A stretch of DNA of 21,748 bases. It comes from a virus. The translations under genes and the position numbers were made by a program. A model generated the notes under the pieces. It saw only the letters and a program-made list of their open reading frames with translations. It was not told the DNA's origin and did no database searches. The stretch spans positions 1-21,748 of the IMG/VR virus record IMGVR_UViG_3300005910_000039; one strand, given 5' to 3'. The first letter of the stretch is position 1. The number at the start of each line of letters is the position of its first letter. Positions 4,974 through 10,910 of the stretch are shown piece after piece.

Positions 4974-5489
4974 ATGGAAAAGTGGAAACCTCTTATTTAT
5001 AATACTGTCGATTACGGGGTATTTTATGAAGTCTCTAATTTAGGCAGAGTGCGAAACGCAAAGACTAAAAGAGTTGTTAAATTAAACTCCTCACAAACAG
5101 GTTATTTATGCTATGTTGGAAGTTTAGGTAGTCGTTCTAAAAGCAAGTCATTTAGAATCAATCGTGCAGTTATGTGTTCTTTTGAGCCAGCTGCGGATAC
5201 GACAAAGGATGTAAATCATATAGATGGAGATAAACACAATAATACAATAAGTAATTTAGAGTGGTGTTCGGCAAGTGAAAATATAAGGCACGCATACCAA
5301 AATAAGTTAATGAGCCGTCGGACAGGTTCAACCAACTCTGCTGCTAAGTTATCAAATGAGGCCATTAAAAAAATAAGAGAACTATATATACGAGGAAACA
5401 AAGAATTCGGATGTAGAGCACTAGGGAAAAAGTATAATGTGGCTCATACAACAATCTCCGACATTGTGAATAACATTAGTTGGATATGA
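4974..5489 (+). CDS. NUMOD4-HNH endonuclease with C-terminal HTH, 171 aa
   Basis: Predicted free-standing homing endonuclease. A NUMOD4 domain spans about residues 3-48 (EKWKPLIYN, YEVSNLGRVRN). The HNH_3 core spans about 78-108 (VNHIDGDKHNNTISNLEWCS; H82, N95). A helix-turn-helix segment ends the protein at about 125-171 (GCRALGKKYNVAHTTISDIV). AAAGGAGAT at 4961-4969 selects ATG 4974. The in-frame ATG at 4896 lies inside tRNA-Lys. It sits between intact tRNA-Lys and tRNA-Arg(TCG). Unlike the GIY-YIG genes, it has no duplicated tRNA end. Confidence 0.88.
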   Translation: MEKWKPLIYNTVDYGVFYEVSNLGRVRNAKTKRVVKLNSSQTGYLCYVGSLGSRSKSKSFRINRAVMCSFEPAADTTKDVNHIDGDKHNNTISNLEWCSASENIRHAYQNKLMSRRTGSTNSAAKLSNEAIKKIRELYIRGNKEFGCRALGKKYNVAHTTISDIVNNISWI

Positions 5490-5496
5490 TAAATAT

Positions 5497-5570
5497 ACCC
5501 TTGTGGCGCAATGGATTAGCGCAGTTGGTTTCGAACCAATTGGTTGAAGGTTCGAGTCCTTCCAGGGGTG
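5497..5570 (+). tRNA. tRNA-Arg (TCG), ends at nucleotide 73 with no CCA; interrupted 3' end
   Basis: Acceptor ACCCTTG pairs with CAGGGGT (5563-5569, one T-G). D-arm is GCGC/GCGC. Anticodon arm is GTTGG-TTTCGAA-CCAAT (TCG). T-arm is GAAGG-TTCGAGT-CCTTC. After G5570 comes GGAACAC instead of CCA: a GIY-YIG element starts here. The 3' copy at 6276-6282 (CAAGGGT) complements ACCCTTG perfectly, better than the adjacent strand does. Confidence 0.9.
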
Positions 5571-5607
5571 GGAACACGAGTTTAACCACTTCCACGTAGT
5601 GTGTTCT
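5571..5607 (+). other. conserved-shape hairpin at the left end of the GIY-YIG element (Arg)
   Basis: GGAACAC (5571-5577) pairs with GTGTTCT (5601-5607). A 10-nt left bulge follows, then ACT/AGT closes a 7-nt loop TCCACGT (5591-5597). The counterpart at 3875 has unrelated stems but the same geometry and a similar loop (T-Y-C-W-C-G-T). Confidence 0.65.
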
Positions 5608-5657
5608 GGATAAAGCAAGGAGTTAAACAATGTAGTATAGAAAGGAGCTGTTTAATT

Positions 5658-6269
5658 ATGGCATACATCTATAAAGTTACAAACAAGAATAACGGAAAGA
5701 TTTATGTAGGTAAGACTAATCAAGATGTCAAACACCGTTGGAAACAACATTGCAACGATTTCAAGAGAACTAGAAACGAAAAGCGGCCATTATATGCAGC
5801 AATAAAAAAGTATGGAAGCAGTGCTTTTGAGATTTCGATTATAGAAGAAGTAATATCAGAGAAGAGTAGTGATAGAGAGATTTACTGGATTAACACTTTA
5901 GGAAGTTACAAGAATGGATATAACGCAACTAAAGGTGGCGATGGTACTATTTATATTGATTACGATTTAGTAGAAAGAACGTTTAATAACTTAGGATCAG
6001 TTTTAAAAACTACAGAGTTACTTGGTATACATGAGCAGACAGTTAGAAAAATATTGAAACAAAGGAATATCAGACTATTAACAAGATCAGAAATAGGAAA
6101 ACAGGCTAGTAAACCAGTGGGACAATACACCTTGGATAATGAAGTTATTGCAGTGTTTGGTTCTAGCAAAGAAGCCGCTAGAAGGCTAAATCTAAGAAGC
6201 TGTAATATATCAAGAACCTGTAATGGAAAAAGAAAAACAGCTTACGGATGCTTGTGGAGATTTATATAG
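5658..6269 (+). CDS. GIY-YIG homing-type endonuclease with NUMOD1-like tail, 203 aa
   Basis: Paralogue of the gene at 3951 and predicted to nick or cut a tRNA-gene target. The GIY-YIG domain spans about residues 1-98 (YIYKV, IYVGKT, HRWKQH with the Arg, DREIYWI with the catalytic Glu, GYNATKGGDG). A helix-turn-helix-like region spans about 105-140 (TELLGIHEQTVRKILKQRN). A NUMOD1-type repeat forms the C-terminus (KEAARRLNLRSCNISRTCNG). GAAAGGAG at 5640-5647 and the shared leader GAAAGGAGCTGTTTAATT fix ATG 5658. A longer in-frame start at 5601 lies inside the leader hairpin. The stop codon directly precedes a copy of the tRNA-Arg 3' end. Confidence 0.88.
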   Translation: MAYIYKVTNKNNGKIYVGKTNQDVKHRWKQHCNDFKRTRNEKRPLYAAIKKYGSSAFEISIIEEVISEKSSDREIYWINTLGSYKNGYNATKGGDGTIYIDYDLVERTFNNLGSVLKTTELLGIHEQTVRKILKQRNIRLLTRSEIGKQASKPVGQYTLDNEVIAVFGSSKEAARRLNLRSCNISRTCNGKRKTAYGCLWRFI

Positions 6270-6286
6270 TCTCTCCAAGGGTGCCA
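6270..6286 (+). repeat. second copy of tRNA-Arg(TCG) nucleotides 60-76 with CCA
   Basis: TCTCTCCAAGGGTGCCA follows the GIY-YIG stop codon. CAAGGGT is the perfect complement of the acceptor 5' strand ACCCTTG at 5497. G73 and CCA follow. The T-stem half (CTCTC) is diverged, so this is a partial 3' copy. Confidence 0.75.
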
Positions 6287-6296
6287 AATAATAAAT

Positions 6297-6408
6297 GAGT
6301 AGAGGCGGAAAATGTAGACGCGCTGAAGAAAATAATGTGTCCTCATACGGTGGGTAATCTTAGTGAACCACGCAAGGACGGTATAGAGTGTAAATCTCTA
6401 TCTACTCA
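6297..6408 (+). ncRNA. tRNA-Leu-derived tRNA-like RNA with altered anticodon arm
   Basis: Acceptor GAGTAGA (6297-6303) pairs perfectly with TCTACTC (6401-6407). The D-region GGCGGAAAATGTAGACGCGCT is nearly that of tRNA-Leu(TAG) at 6417. A T-arm-like TAGAG-TGTAAAT-CTCTA is present, but its loop breaks the TTC rule. The anticodon arm is replaced by CTGAAGAAAATAATGTG (6323-6339), shared with the RNA at 947. An extra arm GTCCT/AGGAC enclosing GTGG/CCAC spans about 6339-6378. There is no CCA (ACTA follows). Paired acceptor and arms argue against simple decay. Role unknown. Confidence 0.6.
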
Positions 6409-6416
6409 CTAATATG

Positions 6417-6500
6417 CCCTTATGGCGGAACTGGTAGACGCGCTAGCCTTAGAAGCTAGTCTGTAACAGGGTGCAAGTTCGACTCTTGCTAGGGGCACCA
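6417..6500 (+). tRNA. tRNA-Leu (TAG)
   Basis: Class II tRNA. Acceptor GCCCTTA pairs with TAGGGGC. Anticodon arm is CTAGC-CTTAGAA-GCTAG (TAG). It has a variable arm and T-loop TTCGACT. CCA is encoded at 6498-6500. Its D-region matches the tRNA-like RNA just upstream. Confidence 0.94.
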
Positions 6501-6504
6501 AATG

Positions 6505-6589
6505 CTCGGATGACGGAATTGGTAGACGTAGAGGACTTAAAATTCTCTGTCCTTGTGGCGTGGGAGTTCAAGTCTCCCTCTGAGCACCA
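6505..6589 (+). tRNA. tRNA-Leu (TAA)
   Basis: Acceptor GCTCGGA pairs with TCTGAGC. Anticodon loop CTTAAAA gives TAA. The long variable arm is followed by T-arm GGGAG-TTCAAGT-CTCCC. CCA is encoded at 6587-6589. Confidence 0.94.
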
Positions 6590-6598
6590 AATAAATAT

Positions 6599-6679
6599 GC
6601 GGGTCGAATATGCGTAGTGATATCGACAAAGAAAAGAGAGAGGCATAAAGATTATTCTAGTCTCTTTCAACCCGCTCCA
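6599..6679 (+). ncRNA. tRNA-like RNA with acceptor stem and CCA but no cloverleaf
   Basis: GCGGGT (6599-6604) pairs with ACCCGC (6670-6675), followed by T and an encoded CCA (6677-6679), exactly as a tRNA ends. Inside there are two hairpins instead of three canonical arms: GTCG-ATAT/ATAT-CGAC (about 6603-6626, one bulged A) and AAAGAGA/TCTCTTT (about 6633-6667) with a long loop. No anticodon arm and no proper T-arm are seen. The 81-nt size equals that of a tRNA. It is either a heavily remodelled tRNA or a tRNA mimic. Confidence 0.55.
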
Positions 6680-6683
6680 ACTT

Positions 6684-6760
6684 GGGGCATTAGCGTAGCG
6701 GTCTAACGCGCCACCCTGTCACGGTGGAGATCACGGGTTCAAATCCCGTATGCCTCGCCA
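6684..6760 (+). tRNA. tRNA-Asp (GTC)
   Basis: Acceptor GGGGCAT pairs with ATGCCTC. Anticodon arm is CCACC-CTGTCAC-GGTGG (GTC). T-arm is ACGGG-TTCAAAT-CCCGT. G73 and CCA are encoded. Confidence 0.95.
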
Positions 6761-6775
6761 ATTTAAAAATAATAA

Positions 6776-6851
6776 GGCTGAGTAGCTCCAACGGTAGAGC
6801 AGGCGGTTGAAGGCCGTCGTGTTGTAGGTTCGATTCCTACCTCAGCCACCA
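6776..6851 (+). tRNA. tRNA-Phe (GAA)
   Basis: Acceptor GGCTGAG pairs with CTCAGCC. Anticodon arm is GGCGG-TTGAAGG-CCGTC (GAA). T-arm is GTAGG-TTCGATT-CCTAC. A73 and CCA are encoded. Confidence 0.94.
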
Positions 6852-6854
6852 AAC

Positions 6855-6931
<77 letters not shown>

Positions 6932-6945
6932 TAAGAAAAATAATG

Positions 6946-7148
6946 AGGCCTTAAGTGGTCAACAGGTAGCCTAAGTATACTAGTAATTGCTTAGGTGGCG
7001 TAATGTCTTAATGTGAATCCATCGGTCGCCTATTTCGATAGAGCGGGCTAGGATTTTGTTTCATGGAAAACCTTTGTAGGTAACTCCTACATAAAAAAGT
7101 AACAAAGGCCTTAGGAGTTGCAAACGCTTTAGCCTTATTAGAAAGCGT
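6946..7148 (+). ncRNA. structured RNA region between tRNA-Ile and tRNA-Thr
   Basis: No ORF. AGGCCTT (6946-6952) and AAGGCCT (7105-7111) can close a domain. The domain holds CCTAAG/CTTAGG (6970-6995), GGCG/CGCC (6997-7030), CTAT-TTCG-ATAG (7030-7041, a stable UUCG loop), CCTTTG/CAAAGG (about 7071-7108) and the alternative TGTAGG/CCTACA (7075-7091). A perfect 7-bp hairpin ACGCTTT/AAAGCGT with an 11-nt loop (7124-7148) follows. Family not recognised. Too many consistent helices for ordinary spacer. Confidence 0.5.
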
Positions 7149-7155
7149 AAGACAA

Positions 7156-7231
7156 GCCGAAATAGCTCAACTGGTAGAGCAACTCACTTGTAATGAGTAG
7201 GTTGTGGGTTCAAGTCCTACTTTCGGCACCA
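7156..7231 (+). tRNA. tRNA-Thr (TGT)
   Basis: Acceptor GCCGAAA pairs with TTTCGGC. Anticodon arm is ACTCA-CTTGTAA-TGAGT (TGT). The T-loop is TTCAAGT. CCA is encoded at 7229-7231. Confidence 0.95.
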
Positions 7232-7236
7232 TATTT

Positions 7237-7307
7237 GGGGAAAAGTATGATACTAGTGCAATAAATATAATTGCATAATTTAGGTTTGAATCCTAATGAC
7301 TCCACCA
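7237..7307 (+). ncRNA. degenerate tRNA-like RNA with CCA end, lacking U33
   Basis: GGGG/CTCC starts an acceptor stem with mismatches below it. D-arm is reduced to AGTA-TGA-TACT. A 5-bp anticodon-type stem GCAAT/ATTGC holds a 7-nt loop AAATATA with A instead of T at position 33. T-arm is TTAGG-TTTGAAT-CCTAA, with T for C56. CCA is encoded at 7305-7307. It is most simply a decaying tRNA gene. A maintained decoy is possible because stems, length and CCA persist. Confidence 0.55.
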
Positions 7308-7312
7308 CAATT

Positions 7313-7398
7313 GGGAGTGTACTCAAGCGGTCAACGAGGTTAGACTGTAAATCTGATGGCTTTAGCCTTCGAAGGTTCGAATCCTTCAGCTCCCACCA
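7313..7398 (+). tRNA. tRNA-Tyr (GTA)
   Basis: Class II tRNA of the bacterial type. Acceptor GGGAGTG pairs with AGCTCCC, with one mismatch at the base. Anticodon arm is TTAGA-CTGTAAA-TCTGA (GTA). The variable arm is followed by T-arm GAAGG-TTCGAAT-CCTTC. CCA is encoded at 7396-7398. Last gene of the array. Confidence 0.93.
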
Positions 7399-7419
7399 TA
7401 ATTTAAAGGAGGCTTTACT

Positions 7420-7773
7420 ATGTATTCATTAAAAGAAATGTGGTTCATTATTTTAAAAGTAAGAGGATCTAGAAAATGGCTAATGCTTGGAAGGTGGTTT
7501 AAACATGGCAGGTCTTTTGACTACGGCTGTAATATAAGCTATGGTATAATTGAAAATATCAAAGACCAAATAGTGTTCTTCAATAAACTAAGATCGAGAG
7601 ATAATTGTCCTATTGGAATGTCTATAGAAGAATGGAATACAGAGATGGATCGTTTTGAGTTTGTGGCTAAGAGACATTTAGAAACATACTACGGAGACTT
7701 ACCATCACATTTAGCGATAGAGAAAGAGTTTTGGAGATTGTTTACAAAGTTGATCTACCACTTCTGGTTATAA
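7420..7773 (+). CDS. hypothetical protein, 117 aa
   Basis: AAAGGAGGC at 7405-7413 precedes ATG 7420. The protein is rich in Trp, Phe and Arg and begins MYSLKEMWFIILKVRGSRKW. That start is basic with only a short hydrophobic run, so a true membrane anchor is doubtful. The C-terminal part (IEKEFWRLFTKLIYHFWL) is amphipathic. No family is recognised. It stands between the last tRNA and the strong promoter at 7788. Confidence 0.6.
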   Translation: MYSLKEMWFIILKVRGSRKWLMLGRWFKHGRSFDYGCNISYGIIENIKDQIVFFNKLRSRDNCPIGMSIEEWNTEMDRFEFVAKRHLETYYGDLPSHLAIEKEFWRLFTKLIYHFWL

Positions 7774-7787
7774 GAGATATAATTGCC

Positions 7788-7816
7788 TTGACAAAAGGCT
7801 TTTTCTATGCTATAAT
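7788..7816 (+). promoter_or_regulatory. consensus sigma-70/sigma-A promoter with extended -10
   Basis: TTGACA (7788-7793), a 17-base spacer, then TATAAT (7811-7816) preceded by TGC (extended -10). Both hexamers are perfect consensus. It lies 24 bases before the helicase start, with AGGAGG between them, so it should drive the replication module using host polymerase. Confidence 0.9.
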
Positions 7817-7839
7817 ATACATAGAGTAGGAGGAAAAAA

Positions 7840-10419
7840 ATGAAGACTATTATACATATAAACAAGAAGCAAGCCGTTTTCACACGTAAGACTGGTAACG
7901 CTTTATATATATCATTTAGTTTAGATTTAGACGCCCTCCGTAGAATAAAAGAAATGCCCAAAAGAATATATCACTCTCAATGGTTAGAGTGGGAGATACC
8001 TATGAAAGATCTAGGTTTGTTCATGATGTTATTCAGAAGTTTTCCAATGACCACCGAGTCACCAGAGGAAACTAAGGATGTTGTAAATAAGATAAAGGAA
8101 TATAAAAAAGGTATTGCTGGTTTCGATGTGTCACAAATAAACGAAAATTTTAAATATATTACTAAGCCGTTTCCTCACCAACATGAAGCATTTATTTATG
8201 CACAGAATCACGAGATGTTCTTATTAGCAGATGACCAAGGGTGTATCTCAGGAGACGCCGTTGTTCAAATAAACTTTGGGAGAGCTTCTCAGAAGGTGTC
8301 ATTACGAAAAGCCTACGAGTTATTTAAAAAACATAATAGGAAGCCTCCATATATGTGCAGATGCTTAAAGAATAATATTTTTGGTCAACATGGAGTTAAA
8401 AATATATTATACAAAGGAGAACAACAAACCTATAAATTAACATTAACAAATGGATATCAAATTAAAGCCACTGGAGATCATCTAATTTTAACTGATGGGG
8501 GATATATTGAATTAACTAGTTTAAAGGTTAATGATAATATTGTTACAAATGGTACTTCTGTTTGTAAGTTATGCGGGAGTCATGAGAATCTAATCACTTA
8601 TAAGTACGCTAAATATTTGGGACACTGTAAAAAATGTGCTTATCAGCTAAGAGATTTAGATAGACATCCTAAAGAACATAAAAGAATGGACGCAGATGGT
8701 TACGTAGTATTATCAGGTAGTGATTATTGGGAGCATCCACGAAGAAATGCTTCTGGATATGTCTATGAACATATTATAATTATGGAAAACCATGTTGGAA
8801 GGCAAATAACAAATCAGGAAGTAGTCCATCATAAAAATAGGGATAGGTCCGACAACAGAGTAGAGAATTTAGAGTTATTATCAATGTCGGAGCATAGACA
8901 GAGGCATGTACCAGACTCAATAAATAACTTAATGGGTAGGAACTATAAATCAAAATCAGGATTGGACATCATAGTTGTTCCGAAATATGAGAAAGTCATC
9001 TCTGTTGAGAAGGATATAATTCAAGATGTATATGATATTGTTATGGACGAACCCTATCACAACTTTGTGGCAAATGGAATAGTAGTCCATAACTGTGGGA
9101 AAACTAAATGCGCAATAGACATAGCAGTTAGCAGACGAGGACAATTCAAACATTGTTTAATTATCTGTGGAGTTAATGGTTTAAAATGGAACTGGGAAAA
9201 AGAAATAGAACTACATAGTAATGAGAGTTGTCACATCCTTGGTACATATAAAGGTAAAGGAAATGTAACAAGACAGGGAGTCTCTACAAAGAAAATAGAA
9301 TCTCTGAATACAGAGAGAGACGACTTCTTTCTTATAACAAATAAAGAATCTTTGAACAACAAAGAGATACTTGCTATCTTAGAAGATAAGTGCAAGTCTG
9401 GTGAAATAGGAATGGTTATCATAGATGAGTTCCACAAAGTTAAAAACTACAGAAGTCAGGTAGGAAAGAATATTCACAAGTTATCAAGTTTCTATAAAAT
9501 GGCCTTGACAGGAACACCTTTAATGAATAGTCCGGTCGACTTATACAATTTGTTAAGATGGGTAGGAGTAGAAAATAGATCTCTTACTAACTTCGAGAAT
9601 AGATACTGTATGTTTGCTAGTGGTTTCATGGCGAGAGAAGTAGTAGGGTTTAGGAACATGCCAGAACTTCAAGAACGATTACACAGAGTTCAATTAAGAA
9701 GAAAGAAAGAAGATGTTTTAGACTTGCCACCAAAAATATTGTCAGTTTCGTATGTTGAACTTGACAAAGGTCAGCAAACATTGTATGATGATATTAAATT
9801 AGAACTAATCTCACAAATAAATGAAATAAAATTACTACCTAACCCATTGGCTAAATTAATAAGGTTAAGACAAGTAACAGGAGCCCCATCAATTTTAGAT
9901 CCAGAGTTGGGTTACGGAGTTAAGCTTGAGAGATTATTAGAACTTGCACAGGAATTAAAAGGACAGGGTTCTAAATTCATTGTGTTTAGTAATTGGAAAC
10001 AGGTAATACGAAGAGTAGAAGAGATGTTCAGAAGTTATGGTATTACATTTACGACAATTGATGGAGATGTAAAGGATACTGACAAGATGGCTAATATAGA
10101 TAGCTTTCAAAATGATCCGAATGTAACAGGACTATTAGGAACTACTGGTGCTTTAGGTACTGGGTTCACAGCACATGCTGCTGAATATGTATTTTTCCTT
10201 GATAGCCCATGGAACGAAGCCAACAAACGTCAAGCAGAAGATCGTGCCCATAGAATAGGAACTAAGCACACTGTTAACGTTGTAACCATCATAGCCAAAG
10301 ATACAATAGATGAAAGAATTGAAGATTTAATTTATAGAAAAAAAGAAATGTCGGATTTCCTTGTAGACGGTAAAGGTAAATCAGATTGGAACGAAATACT
10401 TACAAGTTTGTTAGAATAA
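7840..10419 (+). CDS. SNF2-family DNA helicase/translocase with an intein in its P-loop, 859 aa
   Basis: Superfamily 2 ATP-dependent DNA translocase, presumably for phage replication or recombination. After a leader domain (about 1-105), the Walker A motif is split. Residues 128-134 end LLADDQG and the motif resumes at C419-G-K-T, giving ADDQGCGKTK once the 284-residue intein (135-418) is removed. Motif II is DEFH (529-532), motif III TGTP (557-560) and motif VI QAEDRAHRIG (798-807). These are typical SNF2 motifs, although motif II is DEFH rather than the usual DEAH. The mature extein protein would be about 575 aa, normal for phage SNF2 helicases. AGGAGG sets ATG 7840 under the promoter at 7788. 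Activity should require protein splicing because the intein breaks the nucleotide-binding loop. Confidence 0.92.
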   Translation: MKTIIHINKKQAVFTRKTGNALYISFSLDLDALRRIKEMPKRIYHSQWLEWEIPMKDLGLFMMLFRSFPMTTESPEETKDVVNKIKEYKKGIAGFDVSQINENFKYITKPFPHQHEAFIYAQNHEMFLLADDQGCISGDAVVQINFGRASQKVSLRKAYELFKKHNRKPPYMCRCLKNNIFGQHGVKNILYKGEQQTYKLTLTNGYQIKATGDHLILTDGGYIELTSLKVNDNIVTNGTSVCKLCGSHENLITYKYAKYLGHCKKCAYQLRDLDRHPKEHKRMDADGYVVLSGSDYWEHPRRNASGYVYEHIIIMENHVGRQITNQEVVHHKNRDRSDNRVENLELLSMSEHRQRHVPDSINNLMGRNYKSKSGLDIIVVPKYEKVISVEKDIIQDVYDIVMDEPYHNFVANGIVVHNCGKTKCAIDIAVSRRGQFKHCLIICGVNGLKWNWEKEIELHSNESCHILGTYKGKGNVTRQGVSTKKIESLNTERDDFFLITNKESLNNKEILAILEDKCKSGEIGMVIIDEFHKVKNYRSQVGKNIHKLSSFYKMALTGTPLMNSPVDLYNLLRWVGVENRSLTNFENRYCMFASGFMAREVVGFRNMPELQERLHRVQLRRKKEDVLDLPPKILSVSYVELDKGQQTLYDDIKLELISQINEIKLLPNPLAKLIRLRQVTGAPSILDPELGYGVKLERLLELAQELKGQGSKFIVFSNWKQVIRRVEEMFRSYGITFTTIDGDVKDTDKMANIDSFQNDPNVTGLLGTTGALGTGFTAHAAEYVFFLDSPWNEANKRQAEDRAHRIGTKHTVNVVTIIAKDTIDERIEDLIYRKKEMSDFLVDGKGKSDWNEILTSLLE
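8242..9093 (+). mobile_element. intein with HNH homing endonuclease domain (in SNF2 helicase)
   Basis: Encodes host-protein residues 135-418. Splicing block A begins at C135 (CISGDAVVQI). Block B has the TxxH signature T211-G-D-H214 (KATGDHLILT). Blocks F and G end the intein: YDIVMDEPYHNFVANGIVVHN, split here as YDIVMDEPYHNF then VANGIVVHN, with N418, followed by C419 as the +1 residue. Between them lies a zinc ribbon (C242-x2-C245, C263-x2-C266) and an HNH nuclease (H330-H331, N339, N343, QEVVHHKNRDRSDNRVENLE). It is therefore a full intein with an HNH rather than the commoner LAGLIDADG nuclease. Insertion is inside the P-loop, between G134 and C419. Confidence 0.92.
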
Positions 10420-10421
10420 CA

Positions 10422-10450
10422 TTGACAATGTTGCAAAAATATGTTAGTAT
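10422..10450 (+). promoter_or_regulatory. sigma-70/sigma-A promoter
   Basis: TTGACA (10422-10427), a 17-base spacer, TAGTAT (10445-10450) preceded by TGT (extended -10). A start point near 10457 would leave the AAGGAGAGG binding site (10459-10467) and ATG 10475 in the message. It gives a second transcription start for the genes after the helicase. Confidence 0.82.
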
Positions 10451-10474
10451 ATATTTATGGAAGGAGAGGACTAT

Positions 10475-10897
10475 ATGATAAGTTTTAACCTAGAAAAGAA
10501 AGAAGACGAAGAATTAGACGCAATGGAGTTCGCGGTAAAATATTACTACGAAAACAACGAAACAAAGAAAAAGGTTGAGAAAGAAGTAAAGAAACACGGT
10601 GCTACTATAAAGGAAAACCTTGAAGTTGGAGACAGCGCAACGTATCCCGCAGTAGGGCTAAAAGCATCACTCACAGCTAAGAAATCTACCTACTTACTAG
10701 CAGCAAAGTTAGAAGCAAAACTAGAGTCTCTTAAAGGTATTGTACCTGGAGTTGAAGAATGTTTTGTTACGACTGTAACGGTTGACCAAAATAAAGTAGG
10801 AGAACTAATAGCAGCAGGTTTACTTGATCCAACATTGTTAGAAGAATGTACGGAAGAAAAAGTAACAGGCGCGTTATATGTGAAACCTATAAAATAG
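10475..10897 (+). CDS. hypothetical early phage protein, 140 aa
   Basis: Start ATG 10475 is chosen because AAGGAGAGG lies seven bases upstream. The in-frame ATG at 10457 falls on the expected transcription start. The N-terminal part is acidic then Lys-rich and helical (ETKKKVEKEVKKHGATIKEN). The C-terminal part (about 70-140) is a small alpha/beta-like region (VTTVTVDQNKVGELIAAGLL). No family is recognised. A replication or recombination accessory role is inferred only from position directly behind a strong promoter. Confidence 0.7.
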   Translation: MISFNLEKKEDEELDAMEFAVKYYYENNETKKKVEKEVKKHGATIKENLEVGDSATYPAVGLKASLTAKKSTYLLAAKLEAKLESLKGIVPGVEECFVTTVTVDQNKVGELIAAGLLDPTLLEECTEEKVTGALYVKPIK

Positions 10898-10910
10898 AAG
10901 GGAGAATAAT

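Larger units (their letters stand above)
5571..6286 (+). mobile_element. GIY-YIG element at the 3' end of tRNA-Arg(TCG)
   Basis: Same plan as the element at 3875: a hairpin-bearing leader (5571-5657), the GIY-YIG gene (5658-6269), then a tRNA nucleotide 60-76 copy (6270-6286) whose T60 directly follows the stop codon. The direct repeats 5555-5570 and 6268-6283 match at 13 of 16 bases. The repeat-to-repeat distance is 713 bases, against 705 in the Ser element. Confidence 0.75.

Noticed and set aside
5601-5657. Upstream in-frame start for the second GIY-YIG gene
   Set aside because: It lies in the leader hairpin. The paralogue at 3951 starts at the equivalent of 5658 behind the same GAAAGGAG.
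3875-6286. The GIY-YIG genes as ORFs inside group I introns of tRNAs
   Set aside because: Only 76-87 bases precede each ORF and none follow it before the tRNA 3' copy. No P3-P7 core or G-binding site was found, and the tRNA parts are duplicated rather than cleanly split.
6297-6408. Functional canonical tRNA-Leu
   Set aside because: No anticodon arm with a 7-base loop can be formed, the T-loop breaks the conserved TTC, and CCA is absent.
10457-10474. ATG 10457 as start of the gene after the helicase
   Set aside because: It falls on the predicted transcription start and would lack any ribosome binding site. ATG 10475 has AAGGAGAGG at good spacing.
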